From: Paracoccaceae bacterium
Lineage (GTDB): Bacteria > Pseudomonadota > Alphaproteobacteria > Rhodobacterales > Rhodobacteraceae
DNA: 64,000 bases
Assembly (NCBI GenBank): GCA_020425085.1
Contig: JAGQRW010000001.1
Span: 186,001 to 250,000 of the forward strand
Direction: 5' to 3'
This document shows, one piece after another, positions 37,707 to 46,826 of this stretch. The notes under the pieces are model-generated. The model did not search any database. It was not told the origin of the DNA and was given only the letters and a program-made list of their open reading frames with translations. How positions within the stretch are numbered: the first letter of the stretch is position 1; each line of letters opens with the position of its first letter. A program made the translations under genes and the position numbers.

Positions 37707-38870
37707 ATGAACAAACAAGTGAATTTCGACGAACTTGAAGTCGGCTATGACGTTCCCGCCGTACCCGGCATGGATGAGGCTGATATTCAGACCCCCTGCC
37801 TGATCCTTGATCTCGACGCGCTGGAACGCAACATCAGGAAGATGGGCGATTATGCAACCGCCCACGGGATGCGCCACCGCGCCCACGGCAAGATGCACAA
37901 ATCCGTAGACGTGCTGAAGCTGCAACAAGACCTCGGTGCCGCCGTCGGCGTCTGCTGCCAGAAGGTTTCCGAGGCCGAGGTGTTTGCGCGTGGCGGCATC
38001 AAGGATGTGATGGTGTCCAATCAGGTCACCGATCCTGCCAAGATCGACCGTCTGGCGCGCATGCCGAAACTGGGCGCGCGGGTGCTGGTCTGTGTTGACG
38101 ATCCTGAAAACGTCAAGGCGCTGTCGGCAGCCGCAGTAAAGCACGGCACCCAGATCGAGGCGCTGGTCGAAATCGACTGCGGCGCCGGGCGTTGCGGCGT
38201 TTCCAGCACCCAGGAGGTGGTCAATATCGCCAGGCTGATCGACGCCGCACCTGGACTGAAATTCGCCGGTATCCAAGCCTATCAGGGTGCGATGCAGCAC
38301 CTGGACAGCTATGACGACCGCAAGGCCAAGCTGGACCTTGCCATCGCACAGGTTGCGGACGCGGTACAGGGGCTGAAATCACAAGGCCTTGAATGCGATA
38401 TCGTTGGCGGTGGCGGCACTGGCAGCTATTATTTCGAAAGTAATTCAGGTGTTTATAACGAATTGCAATGCGGCAGCTACGCCTTCATGGACGCCGATTA
38501 TGGCCGCATCCTTGACAAGAATGGCAAGCGGATCGACCAGGGCGAATGGGAAAACGCACTGTTCATCCTGACCAGCGTCATGAGCCATTCCAAGGCTGAC
38601 AAGGCAATCGTTGATGCCGGCCTCAAGGCGCAGTCGGTCGATAGCGGCCTGCCCACGGTTTATGGGCGCGATGACGTAACCTATCTCAAATGTTCAGACG
38701 AACACGGCGTGGTAGCCGATCCAAATGGCGCGCTCAAGGTCAACGACAAACTGCGATTGGTACCGGGGCATTGCGATCCGACCTGCAACGTCCATGACTG
38801 GTATGTCGGGGTCAGGGGCGGCAAGGTCGAAACCGTCTGGCCAGTGTCAGCACGTGGTAAGGCGTATTGA
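37707..38870 (+). CDS. bhcC: beta-hydroxyaspartate aldolase
   Basis: A 387-aa PLP enzyme with the alanine-racemase fold of D-threonine aldolases. It condenses glycine and glyoxylate to (2R,3S)-beta-hydroxyaspartate. The N-terminal QTPCLILDLDALERNI opens the barrel and HGKMHKS (60-66) contains the PLP lysine region. A late GHCDPTCNVHDW segment supplies histidine, aspartate and cysteine that likely hold the divalent metal. GGAG precedes the ATG. This is the carbon-carbon bond-forming step of the cycle. Confidence 0.93.
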   Translation: MNKQVNFDELEVGYDVPAVPGMDEADIQTPCLILDLDALERNIRKMGDYATAHGMRHRAHGKMHKSVDVLKLQQDLGAAVGVCCQKVSEAEVFARGGIKDVMVSNQVTDPAKIDRLARMPKLGARVLVCVDDPENVKALSAAAVKHGTQIEALVEIDCGAGRCGVSSTQEVVNIARLIDAAPGLKFAGIQAYQGAMQHLDSYDDRKAKLDLAIAQVADAVQGLKSQGLECDIVGGGGTGSYYFESNSGVYNELQCGSYAFMDADYGRILDKNGKRIDQGEWENALFILTSVMSHSKADKAIVDAGLKAQSVDSGLPTVYGRDDVTYLKCSDEHGVVADPNGALKVNDKLRLVPGHCDPTCNVHDWYVGVRGGKVETVWPVSARGKAY

Positions 38871-38947
38871 TCAAACCGTCATCTGAAAACCTGAAACGGG
38901 GGCGCGGATAACCTTGCGCCCCCTTTATGCCACAAACCGGAGGCAAC

Positions 38948-39913
38948 ATGATCATCGTTCCCGAAAAAGAAATTGCCGCACTGGTTGGCCGCGCGGACAG
39001 CTTTGCCGCGGTCGAGGGGGTGTTTGCCTCGATGTCCAGTGGTTCCGCCTACAACTTTCCGGTGATCCGCGAGGCAATCGGCCATGCCGATGCCCTATAC
39101 GGGTTCAAATCCGGGTTCGATCGCGCCGGCCTTGATCTTGGGTTGAAATCGGGTGGCTATTGGCCGGGCAATGCAGCCAAGGGTCTGACCAATCACCAGT
39201 CAACGGTGTTTTTGTTTGATGCCGATACCGGCAAATGCAAGGCGGTGGTCGGTGGCAACCTGTTGACCGCCCTTCGCACTGCCGCCGCTGCGGCGGTTTC
39301 GGTGGCGCATCTGGCAAGACCGGATGCCAGCGTTCTGGGCATTATCGGCGCAGGCCATCAGGCTACATTCCAACTGCGCGCTGTGGCCGAGCAGCGCAAT
39401 TTCACCAAGATCGTCGCCTGGAACCGCACTCCGGAAAAACTGGCATCCCTCGCGAATGTCGCCAAAGAGATCGGCCTGCCGTTCGAGTCGGTCAGCCTTG
39501 ATGCATTGGGCGCACAATCAGACGTGATCATAACCATCGTTTCAAGCCAGTCCGCCATTCTGAAGAACGCCGATGTCCGCCCCGGCACCCATATCGCCTG
39601 CATGGGCACCGACACCAAAGGCAAACAAGAGGTCGAGGCGGCACTGGTCGCGCGCGCTAGCGTATTCACCGATGAAGTGGCACAATCCATCAGCATTGGC
39701 GAATGCCAGCATGCCATCAATGACGGCACACTTTTGCAATCAGACATCCACGAACTTGGCCACGTCATCAACAAAACCCATCCGGGCCGCACCAGCAAGG
39801 ATGAGGTAACCCTATTCGACGGCACCGGCGTTGGCCTTCAGGATCTTGCCGTGGCTTCAGCAGCGGTTAAGCTTGCCATCAAGAACGGCGTGGCGCAGGA
39901 AATCGAGTTTTAG
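38948..39913 (+). CDS. bhcD: Iminosuccinate reductase
   Basis: A 321-aa Rossmann-fold protein of the ornithine cyclodeaminase/mu-crystallin family. It reduces iminosuccinate to L-aspartate, which regenerates the amino donor of BhcA. Motifs are GNLLTALRTAAAAAVS, the dinucleotide site GIIGAGHQATFQL and GTHIACMGTD. The ATG has a GGAGG site five bases ahead. It ends the bhc operon 77 bases after bhcC. A hairpin GCCCAC-CAA-GTGGGC immediately follows the stop. Confidence 0.93.
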   Translation: MIIVPEKEIAALVGRADSFAAVEGVFASMSSGSAYNFPVIREAIGHADALYGFKSGFDRAGLDLGLKSGGYWPGNAAKGLTNHQSTVFLFDADTGKCKAVVGGNLLTALRTAAAAAVSVAHLARPDASVLGIIGAGHQATFQLRAVAEQRNFTKIVAWNRTPEKLASLANVAKEIGLPFESVSLDALGAQSDVIITIVSSQSAILKNADVRPGTHIACMGTDTKGKQEVEAALVARASVFTDEVAQSISIGECQHAINDGTLLQSDIHELGHVINKTHPGRTSKDEVTLFDGTGVGLQDLAVASAAVKLAIKNGVAQEIEF

Positions 39914-39928
39914 GCCCACCAAGTGGGC
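39914..39928 (+). terminator. Short hairpin after bhcD
   Basis: GCCCAC pairs with GTGGGC around a three-base loop starting right after the bhcD stop. It lacks a U-tract, so it is more likely an mRNA-end stabiliser or attenuator than a full terminator; the permease downstream could still be co-transcribed. Confidence 0.45.
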
Positions 39929-40029
39929 AAATACCGCCACAACCCACAATATCTTGGGTGCTTTTAGCCAAAATAGTGTAAAAAAACGCCAAGTAAATGA
40001 CAGCCAGGAACAAGAGGAGGAGTTCCAAC

Positions 40030-41514
40030 ATGACGAAAGAAACCCACCCGGTAGATGAGATGCTACCACCGGCCAAGCTGTTTACCCTCGGGTTACAGCA
40101 TGTGCTGGTCATGTATGCCGGTGCCATCGCGGTACCGCTGATTATTGGCCGCGTCCTCAAGCTGGATCCGCATCAGGTCGCCTTTCTAATTTCCGCTGAC
40201 TTGTTCGTCTGCGGTGTCGTGACAATATTCCAGTCCTTCGGGGCCAGCCGGTTTTTCGGTATCAGGCTGCCGGTGATGATGGGTGTCACATTCGCCTCGG
40301 TCGGGCCGATGATTTCCATTGCCATTGCCAATCCGGGGGTTGACGGGGCCAGAATGATTTTCGGGGCAATCATCGGCGCCGGGATCGTTGGCATGCTGAT
40401 TGCGCCTTTGATCGGCAAAATGCTCAGGTTCTTTCCACCTGTGGTAACCGGCACCATCATCCTTGTTATCGGCGTCAGCCTGATGCGGGTCGGTATCCAG
40501 TGGATTTTCGGTGTGCCTGTCGGCCCGACCGCACCCAAGTTGATTAACCCGGAACATCTGGCCTGGCTGAATTCGCTGAAGGACGTGGCGGCGGGAACCA
40601 TTCCTGAAATACCTGCCGGTCTGAAACTGGCACCTACGGTTGACAATATCCGTTATGCCGAACCGCAGCATATCATGGTCTCTGCCTTTGTGCTGATCGT
40701 GGTCCTGTTGGTATCGCGCTATGCCCGAGGCTTTTTGTCGAATATTGCGGTTCTGATCGGTATCATCGCCGGTGGTTTGCTGGCCGCAGCTATGGGCATG
40801 ATGCATTTTGACCATGTTGCTAGTGCAGACTGGTTTGAACTGATCACCCCGTTCCGCTTTGGCATGCCAATCTTTGATCCGGTCATGATTATTACCTTTG
40901 TTCTGGTTATGATCGTGGTTATGATCGAAAGCACCGGCATGTTCCTGGCCCTGGGTGAAATCTGTGGCAAGAAGATCGAGCCGCAATCATTGACAGCGGG
41001 CCTCAGGACCGACGGTCTGGGCACGCTGATCGGCGGCATCTTCAACACCTTCCCCTATACGTCATTCAGCCAGAATGTCGGGCTGGTCGGAGTTACCGGT
41101 ATACGCAGTCGTTATGTCTGTGTCATGGGCGGAGTTATCATGATCGTTCTGGGTCTGATCCCGAAAATCAGCACGGTTGTCGAGGCGCTGCCAACGGCAG
41201 TTCTGGGCGGTGCTGGTCTGGTGATGTTCGGCATGGTCGCCGCAACCGGCATTCGCATCCTTGGCAATGTCGATTTCAAGGAGAACCGGTTCAACTTGTT
41301 CATCGTCTCCATCTCGCTTGGTTTCGGTATGATCCCGCTGATCGCACCTGAATTCAAGATGTGGGCACCGCATGCCATCCACCCGCTGATCGACAGTGGT
41401 ATCCTTCTGGCCTCGATCGCGGCTGTTGCCCTGAACTTCTTCTTCAATGGTTCAAAACAAGGCAGTGACGACGACGCGATGCAGGCAGCACTTGCTGCGG
41501 ATGGCGGTCACTAA
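40030..41514 (+). CDS. NCS2-family purine permease (xanthine/urate type)
   Basis: A 494-aa inner-membrane symporter of the nucleobase:cation symporter-2 family. The N-terminal LGLQHVLVMYAGAIAVPLIIG carries the family QH motif in helix 1, and VVMIESTGMFLALGEICGKKI and GGIFNTFPYTSFSQNVGLVGVTGIRSR are the helix 8 and 10 signatures of the XanQ/PbuX/UacT branch rather than the uracil branch. It begins at ATG 40030 behind an AGGAGG site, 116 bases after bhcD. Next to allA, import of xanthine or urate is the most likely role. Confidence 0.9.
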   Translation: MTKETHPVDEMLPPAKLFTLGLQHVLVMYAGAIAVPLIIGRVLKLDPHQVAFLISADLFVCGVVTIFQSFGASRFFGIRLPVMMGVTFASVGPMISIAIANPGVDGARMIFGAIIGAGIVGMLIAPLIGKMLRFFPPVVTGTIILVIGVSLMRVGIQWIFGVPVGPTAPKLINPEHLAWLNSLKDVAAGTIPEIPAGLKLAPTVDNIRYAEPQHIMVSAFVLIVVLLVSRYARGFLSNIAVLIGIIAGGLLAAAMGMMHFDHVASADWFELITPFRFGMPIFDPVMIITFVLVMIVVMIESTGMFLALGEICGKKIEPQSLTAGLRTDGLGTLIGGIFNTFPYTSFSQNVGLVGVTGIRSRYVCVMGGVIMIVLGLIPKISTVVEALPTAVLGGAGLVMFGMVAATGIRILGNVDFKENRFNLFIVSISLGFGMIPLIAPEFKMWAPHAIHPLIDSGILLASIAAVALNFFFNGSKQGSDDDAMQAALAADGGH

Positions 41515-41556
41515 TCGGCAAAATCGTTCGGCGGTTCAGGCCACCGGGCAGCAACA

Positions 41557-41587
41557 AAAACGCGCCCCTGTTTCGGGGGCGCGTTTT
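41557..41587. terminator. Bidirectional intrinsic terminator between the permease and allA
   Basis: AAAACGCGCCCC (41557-41568) pairs perfectly with GGGGCGCGTTTT (41576-41587) around a seven-base loop. The A- and T-runs serve both converging transcripts. Confidence 0.88.
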
Positions 41588-41613
41588 ACCTTGGCGCTCC
41601 GGTTCAGCGTGGT

Positions 41614-42108
41614 TTATGTCGCTACCGTTTCGATCAGGAATGGTTCCTGAAACCAGTGTTCTTCCAGATTGGCACCGTCACCAATTCGATCAACCACCGC
41701 AAACACCCCCGGCTTTTCAAACGGCGCCAGAACGCCGTGCCAGACATTGCGGTGCAGGTTGATGGATTGCCCCGGCGCGGTAATGAACACCTTGAGATTG
41801 ACAGGTTTGCCCGCCATATCCTCGGCAACCACCACCAAGAACCGGGTTTGCGTGATCGGAATGAAGGCCTGGCTTCCCTCCGGGTGGCGTTCGACCATAT
41901 CAACCAGATAAGGCAAATGCCGCGCCTTGGCGTCAAACAGGCTGATACCGGCCCGCCCGTTGGAAAAGTCCATTTTCGCAAGGTCGTGATGTCGTCCGCA
42001 CATGCCCTGATTGATCAGTTTGTCAGGCGCTCCCGCCAGTTCGATCACATCGCCATAGGGTGCGAATGCGGTGGCGCTGAGGGGTACAATATTCAAAATT
42101 CTGCTCAT
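41614..42108 (-). CDS. allA: Ureidoglycolate lyase
   Basis: Splits ureidoglycolate to glyoxylate and urea in allantoin/purine breakdown. The 164-aa product belongs to the AllA family (ureidoglycolate hydrolase/lyase fold, a cupin-like barrel): AFAPYGDVIE at the start, SQAFIPI and the NLHRNVWHGVLAPF histidine motif. ATG 42108 starts the domain properly; no clear ribosome-binding site is visible. It converges on the permease gene and stands back to back with soxB. Its glyoxylate product is the substrate of the Bhc pathway encoded next door. Confidence 0.9.
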   Translation of the reverse strand: MSRILNIVPLSATAFAPYGDVIELAGAPDKLINQGMCGRHHDLAKMDFSNGRAGISLFDAKARHLPYLVDMVERHPEGSQAFIPITQTRFLVVVAEDMAGKPVNLKVFITAPGQSINLHRNVWHGVLAPFEKPGVFAVVDRIGDGANLEEHWFQEPFLIETVAT

Positions 42109-42283
42109 GGGAAAACGATTCTTTCGGATTGATGGTTGTCGCTGCAATAAGGCATGAATCAACGAAACGCTTGCAAGAAATACTTGAAACATCTGCAAGC
42201 ACCACAGCTTGCGGTAAAATTGCCTGGTGATGTCGCATTTGATCTGCTGCCCGACCGAAAAGACCCTAGCGAAATCCGCCGTC

Positions 42284-42305
42284 AGCTGCCGATATGGCGG
42301 CAGCT
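42284..42305 (+). promoter_or_regulatory. Hairpin in the soxB leader
   Basis: AGCTGCCG pairs with CGGCAGCT around a six-base loop, ending 16 bases before the soxB start codon. No glycine-riboswitch core is visible around it. A role in translation control is only a possibility. Confidence 0.45.
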
Positions 42306-42321
42306 TTCATGGGGATACGAG

Positions 42322-43572
42322 ATGAGCTATTCAGGCTGGCGCGTCATCAAAGAGGCGTTGAGCGGTCACAAGGGCTGGAAACCGGCATGGCGCGACCCCG
42401 TGCCTGCCAGCGACTATGATTTCGTGATCATCGGTGGCGGCGGCCACGGACTTGCCACCGCTTATTACCTGGCCAGGGAATACCGCGCCAAACGTATCGC
42501 AGTGATCGAAAAAGGCTGGATCGGCGGCGGCAATGTCGGGCGCAACACCACCATCATCCGCTCCAACTATCTGTTGGATGGCAATGAGCCGTTTTACGAA
42601 TTCTCGTTGAAGCTCTGGGAAGGGCTGGAGCAGGATTTCAACTATAACGCCATGGTCAGCCAGCGCGGCATCCTGAACCTGATTCACAGCGATGCCCAAC
42701 GAGATGCCTTTACCCGGCGCGGCAATGCGATGATCCTGAACGGTGCCGATGCCGAGATGCTGTCGGTGGAACAAATCCGTCAACGCTATCCGTTCCTGAA
42801 TTTCAACAATGCACGTTTTCCGATCAAGGGCGGGCTGGCGCAGCATCGCGGCGGCACCGTGCGTCATGACGCCGTGGCCTGGGGCTATGCCCGCGGCGCC
42901 GACCGGCTGGGCGTTGATATCATCCAGAACTGCGAAGTTACCGGTTTTCGCATCAAGGGCGGCATTTGCAGCGGCGTGGAAACCACGCGCGGTTTCATCG
43001 GCGCCAAAAAGGTCGGCTGTGCCGTTGCAGGGTCTTCGGGACGGCTGATGGCACAGGCGGGAATGCGCCTGCCGATCGAAAGCCATGTGTTGCAGGCCTT
43101 TGTTACCGAAGGGCTGAAACCGGTACTGCCGGGGGTCGTCACCTTTGGCGCCGGGCATTTCTATGTCAGTCAATCGGACAAGGGCGGGCTGGTGTTTGGT
43201 GGCGATCTGGACGGCTACAACTCCTACGCGCAGCGCGGTAATCTGCCAACGGTCGAGGATGTCTGCGAAGGTGGCATGGCATTGATGCCCGCCATCGGCC
43301 GCGCCCGGCTATTGCGGATGTGGGGCGGCATCATGGATATGTCGATGGATGGGTCCCCGATCATCGACAAGACCCATATCGACGGCCTCTATTTCAACGG
43401 CGGCTGGTGTTATGGTGGCTTCAAGGCGACCCCGGCATCCGGCTGGTGCTTTGCCCATCTTCTGGCAACCGACAAGCCGCATGAGGTGGCGACCGCATAT
43501 CGGTTCGACCGGTTCAAGCGCGGCTATATGATCGACGAAAAAGGTCAGGGCGCACAGCCCAACCTGCATTGA
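42322..43572 (+). CDS. soxB: Sarcosine oxidase-type beta subunit
   Basis: A 416-aa FAD-dependent amine oxidase of the heterotetrameric sarcosine oxidase family, demethylating a secondary N-methyl amine such as sarcosine. The FAD motif FVIIGGGGHGLATAYYLA (34-51) and GGNVGRNTTIIRSNYL are diagnostic. H182 in GTVRHDAVAWG matches the conserved His-Asp motif that carries covalent FMN in SoxB. The C-terminus GGWCYGGFKATPASG ends the FAD domain. ATG 42322 follows a GGGGATACGAG spacer. It is the first gene of soxBDAG. Confidence 0.92.
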   Translation: MSYSGWRVIKEALSGHKGWKPAWRDPVPASDYDFVIIGGGGHGLATAYYLAREYRAKRIAVIEKGWIGGGNVGRNTTIIRSNYLLDGNEPFYEFSLKLWEGLEQDFNYNAMVSQRGILNLIHSDAQRDAFTRRGNAMILNGADAEMLSVEQIRQRYPFLNFNNARFPIKGGLAQHRGGTVRHDAVAWGYARGADRLGVDIIQNCEVTGFRIKGGICSGVETTRGFIGAKKVGCAVAGSSGRLMAQAGMRLPIESHVLQAFVTEGLKPVLPGVVTFGAGHFYVSQSDKGGLVFGGDLDGYNSYAQRGNLPTVEDVCEGGMALMPAIGRARLLRMWGGIMDMSMDGSPIIDKTHIDGLYFNGGWCYGGFKATPASGWCFAHLLATDKPHEVATAYRFDRFKRGYMIDEKGQGAQPNLH

Positions 43573-43584
43573 AGGCAGAACCGC

Positions 43585-43872
43585 ATGATCATCAATCACC
43601 CCCTTCTCGGCCCGCGCGATGCACAGGAATTCACCTATCTCGGCGATGCAAACCTGATCAACCGGCCCGACTGGCAGGCCGAGGATGCTGTGGACCAGTT
43701 CCACGAATATCTTTACCAGCGCGATAACCCCGCCGGTAAACACCGTGAGCTTTGGTATCATGAGGCAGGCGATCGAAGCTGGCTCGTGGTGACGCGCGAC
43801 ACCCTGACCCATGAAATCACCGGGGTTGAACTGGCGCGTGATGTCGCCCTGAAATCGGGACGTGGCAAATGA
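43585..43872 (+). CDS. soxD: Sarcosine oxidase delta subunit, zinc-motif variant
   Basis: A 95-aa small subunit. In Corynebacterium and related enzymes SoxD binds zinc through C6, C9, H59 and C63. Here residues 5-9 read HPLLG instead of a CPxC motif, H59 is kept (LWYHEAGD) and position 63 is aspartate, so three of four ligands are absent. The rest aligns well (FHEYLYQRDNPAGKHRELW, VTRDTLTHEI). It overlaps soxA by four bases. A branch of paralogous sarcosine-oxidase operons in Rhodobacterales appears to share this change, to my recollection. Confidence 0.88.
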   Translation: MIINHPLLGPRDAQEFTYLGDANLINRPDWQAEDAVDQFHEYLYQRDNPAGKHRELWYHEAGDRSWLVVTRDTLTHEITGVELARDVALKSGRGK

Positions 43873-46826
43873 CCCAGACGATGCGACTTGGCGGCGGCAT
43901 GATCGACCGCAGCAAACCGCTGAATTTCCGATTTGACGGCAAGTCCTATCAGGGGTTTGACGGCGATACGCTGGCCTCGGCCCTGATGGCGAACGATGTG
44001 CGGCTGATCGGGCGCTCGTTCAAATATCATCGCCCGCGTGGTGTTCTGACTGCGGGTTCGGATGAACCAAACGCGCTGGTTGAACTGCGCGAAGGCGCGC
44101 GCCGTGAACCCAACAGCCGCGCCACGGTTGCCGAATTGTTTGACGGGCTGGTGGCGCAAAGCCAGAACCGCTGGCCCTCGCTATCGTTTGATGCGTTAGC
44201 GATCAACGACCGGTTTTCAAACTTTCTGACCGCAGGGTTCTATTACAAAACCTTCATGTGGCCCGCCGCATTCTGGGAAAAGCTGTATGAGCCGATCATC
44301 CGTCGCGCCGCCGGGTTAGGTTCATTATCGCTGGCAGAAGACCCAGACAGCTATGACAAGGGTTTTTTACACTGCGACCTGTTGATCATCGGTGCCGGGC
44401 CTGCGGGTTTATCTGCGGCCCTGACGGCAGCACGCGCCGGTGCCGAGATCATCCTCGCGGATGAGGATTTCCGCCTCGGCGGGCGGCTCAATTCCGAAAC
44501 ACACCCGCTTGATGATGCACCGGCAAGCGACTGGATCAATGCCAGCATCGCCGAACTGGAAAGCCTGCCCAATGTCCGCCTGATGCCGCGTACCACCGTG
44601 ATCGGTGCCTTTGACCATGGAATTTTCGGTGCGGTCGAACGGGTTTCGGATCACCTGTTGACCCCGCCTGAAGGCAAGCCAAGACAGACCTTGTGGCGCA
44701 TCTACACCAAACGCAGCCTGCTGGCAGCCGGTGCTGCCGAACGCCCGATTGCGTTTCCCAATAACGACCGCCCCGGTATCCTGCTGGCCGGGGCATTGCA
44801 AAGCTATGTCAACCGCTGGGCTGCCACCCCTGCCCGCCGCATCGCTGTCTTTACCAACAACGACACCGGCCACCGCACCGCCCTTGATCTGATCGCCAAG
44901 GGTATTGAAATCGCAGCCGTCATCGACCCGCGGCCAGACGTCACAAGAACCGGTGACTATCCGCTTCTGGCCGGTGCCGTGGTCAGCAACACCGCTGGCC
45001 GGCTTGGCCTGAAATCCATCGAGGTACGTTTGGCAAGCGGCGAGATGCGCCGCCTTGAATGTCAGGCACTGGCGGTTTCCGGCGGCTGGAACCCGAATGT
45101 TCACATGACCTGCCACAAACGCGGCCTGCCAGTCTGGGACGAGGGGATAGCCGCCTTTGTACCCGGCGAAACCGGCGCACAAGGCATGTTCGTTGCCGGA
45201 GCCGCCGAGGGCCGTTTCTCCACCGCCGATGCCCTGACACGCGGTATGGAACAGGCCATTGTCGCCCTTGGCGAACTGGATCGCAAGGCCCACACCATCG
45301 CCTTGCCCAAGGCCGAAAACGATACGGGCAGCATCACCCCTTGCTGGCAGGTAAAAGGCGGCAAGGGCCGTGCCTGGCTTGATTTTCAGAACGACGTCAC
45401 CACCAAGGACGTGAAACTGGCGCATCAGGAAGGGTTTCGTTCCGTTGAGCATCTGAAACGCTACACGACACTGGGTATGGCCACCGATCAGGGCAAGACC
45501 GCCAATATGGGCGCGCTGGCGATCATGGCGGAACTGGCGGGAAAATCCATCCCCGAAACCGGCACCACCATCTATCGTCCACCCTATACGCCGGTTGCCA
45601 TCGCCGCCTTTGCCGGGCGTTCCCGTGGGACAGATTTCCGCCCGACCCGCCTGACCCCCAGCCACCAATGGGCCGTCGAGCAAGGTGCTGTTTTCGTCGA
45701 GACCGGCAACTGGCTGCGCGCCCAATGGTTTCCGCGCCCCGGCGAGACCGACTGGCGGCAATCAGTAGACCGCGAAGTTCTGGCAACCCGCCGTTCGGTC
45801 GGCATCTGCGACGTGACCACACTTGGCAAGATCGACATCCAGGGCAGCGATGCGGCAACCTTTATCAACAAGGTCTATGCCAACGGCTTCGCCAAACTGC
45901 CGGTCGGCAAGACCCGCTATGGCCTGATGCTCAGGGAAGACGGCATCGTCATGGATGACGGCACCACCGCACGACTGGCCGAAGATCATTTCGTCATGAC
46001 CACCACCACCGCCAACGCCGTCAGCGTCTATCGTCACCTTGAATTTGCACGGCAATGCCTGTGGCCCGGGCTGGATGTACAACTGATCTCGACCACCGAA
46101 GCATGGGCGCAATTCGCCGTCGCCGGGCCAAACAGCCGCAAACTGCTGGAAAAGATCGTCGATAAGAATTTCGACATCTCGAACGAGGCATTCCCGTTCA
46201 TGGCCTGTGGTGAAATCACCGTCTGCGGCGGTTTGCGTGCCCGGCTGTTCCGGATATCGTTCTCGGGCGAACTGGCGTTTGAAATCGCCGTACCCAGCCG
46301 CTATGGCGATGCCCTGATCCGCCAACTGATGCAGGCAGGCGAGGAATTCGAAGCAACCCCATACGGCACCGAAGCACTAGGCGTAATGCGCATCGAAAAA
46401 GGCCATGCCGCAGGGAACGAGTTGAACGGCACCACCACCGCGCTTAACCTTGGCATGGCGCGGATGGTGTCCAAGACCAAAGACAGCATCGGTTCAACCC
46501 TGTCCGAACGCGAAGGCCTGAATCAGCCCGACGCCCTGATGCAGGTCGGGTTACGCCCGCTTGACAAAAGCCGGAAAGTCACCGCCGGCGCACATCTGAT
46601 GGTGCGAACGGCAGCAGCAAATGCCAAAAACGATCAGGGTTACATCACCTCGGCCTGTTATTCTCCCAATCTCGGCCATTCCATCGGTATTGGTTTTTTG
46701 AAAAACGGCGCTGAACGCAAAGGCGAAATCCTGCGAGCGGTCAGCCCGCTTACCAATCTGGAGATCGAAGTCGAAGTGGTTTCAGCACATTTCATTGATC
46801 CCGAAGGGAAACGTTTGCATGCATAG
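43869..46826 (+). CDS. soxA: Sarcosine oxidase-type alpha subunit
   Basis: A 985-aa protein with an N-terminal 2Fe-2S-ferredoxin-like domain (GFDGDTLASALMANDVRLIGRSFKYHRPRG), a dinucleotide domain (LLIIGAGPAGLSAALTAARAG near residue 175), and a C-terminal glycine-cleavage-T/folate domain from about residue 610 that receives the one-carbon unit and yields 5,10-methylene-THF. The length fits known alpha subunits (about 970-1000 aa). It overlaps soxD by four bases and soxG by eight, so soxBDAG is a tightly coupled unit. Confidence 0.92.
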   Translation: MTQTMRLGGGMIDRSKPLNFRFDGKSYQGFDGDTLASALMANDVRLIGRSFKYHRPRGVLTAGSDEPNALVELREGARREPNSRATVAELFDGLVAQSQNRWPSLSFDALAINDRFSNFLTAGFYYKTFMWPAAFWEKLYEPIIRRAAGLGSLSLAEDPDSYDKGFLHCDLLIIGAGPAGLSAALTAARAGAEIILADEDFRLGGRLNSETHPLDDAPASDWINASIAELESLPNVRLMPRTTVIGAFDHGIFGAVERVSDHLLTPPEGKPRQTLWRIYTKRSLLAAGAAERPIAFPNNDRPGILLAGALQSYVNRWAATPARRIAVFTNNDTGHRTALDLIAKGIEIAAVIDPRPDVTRTGDYPLLAGAVVSNTAGRLGLKSIEVRLASGEMRRLECQALAVSGGWNPNVHMTCHKRGLPVWDEGIAAFVPGETGAQGMFVAGAAEGRFSTADALTRGMEQAIVALGELDRKAHTIALPKAENDTGSITPCWQVKGGKGRAWLDFQNDVTTKDVKLAHQEGFRSVEHLKRYTTLGMATDQGKTANMGALAIMAELAGKSIPETGTTIYRPPYTPVAIAAFAGRSRGTDFRPTRLTPSHQWAVEQGAVFVETGNWLRAQWFPRPGETDWRQSVDREVLATRRSVGICDVTTLGKIDIQGSDAATFINKVYANGFAKLPVGKTRYGLMLREDGIVMDDGTTARLAEDHFVMTTTTANAVSVYRHLEFARQCLWPGLDVQLISTTEAWAQFAVAGPNSRKLLEKIVDKNFDISNEAFPFMACGEITVCGGLRARLFRISFSGELAFEIAVPSRYGDALIRQLMQAGEEFEATPYGTEALGVMRIEKGHAAGNELNGTTTALNLGMARMVSKTKDSIGSTLSEREGLNQPDALMQVGLRPLDKSRKVTAGAHLMVRTAAANAKNDQGYITSACYSPNLGHSIGIGFLKNGAERKGEILRAVSPLTNLEIEVEVVSAHFIDPEGKRLHA

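Noticed and set aside
42109-42321. Glycine riboswitch before soxB
   Set aside because: The conserved tandem aptamer core is not visible; only one simple hairpin is present.
44409-45761. Long minus-strand open frame of 450 codons opposite soxA
   Set aside because: Antisense shadow of a high-GC coding region; its translation has no domain, while soxA is unambiguous.
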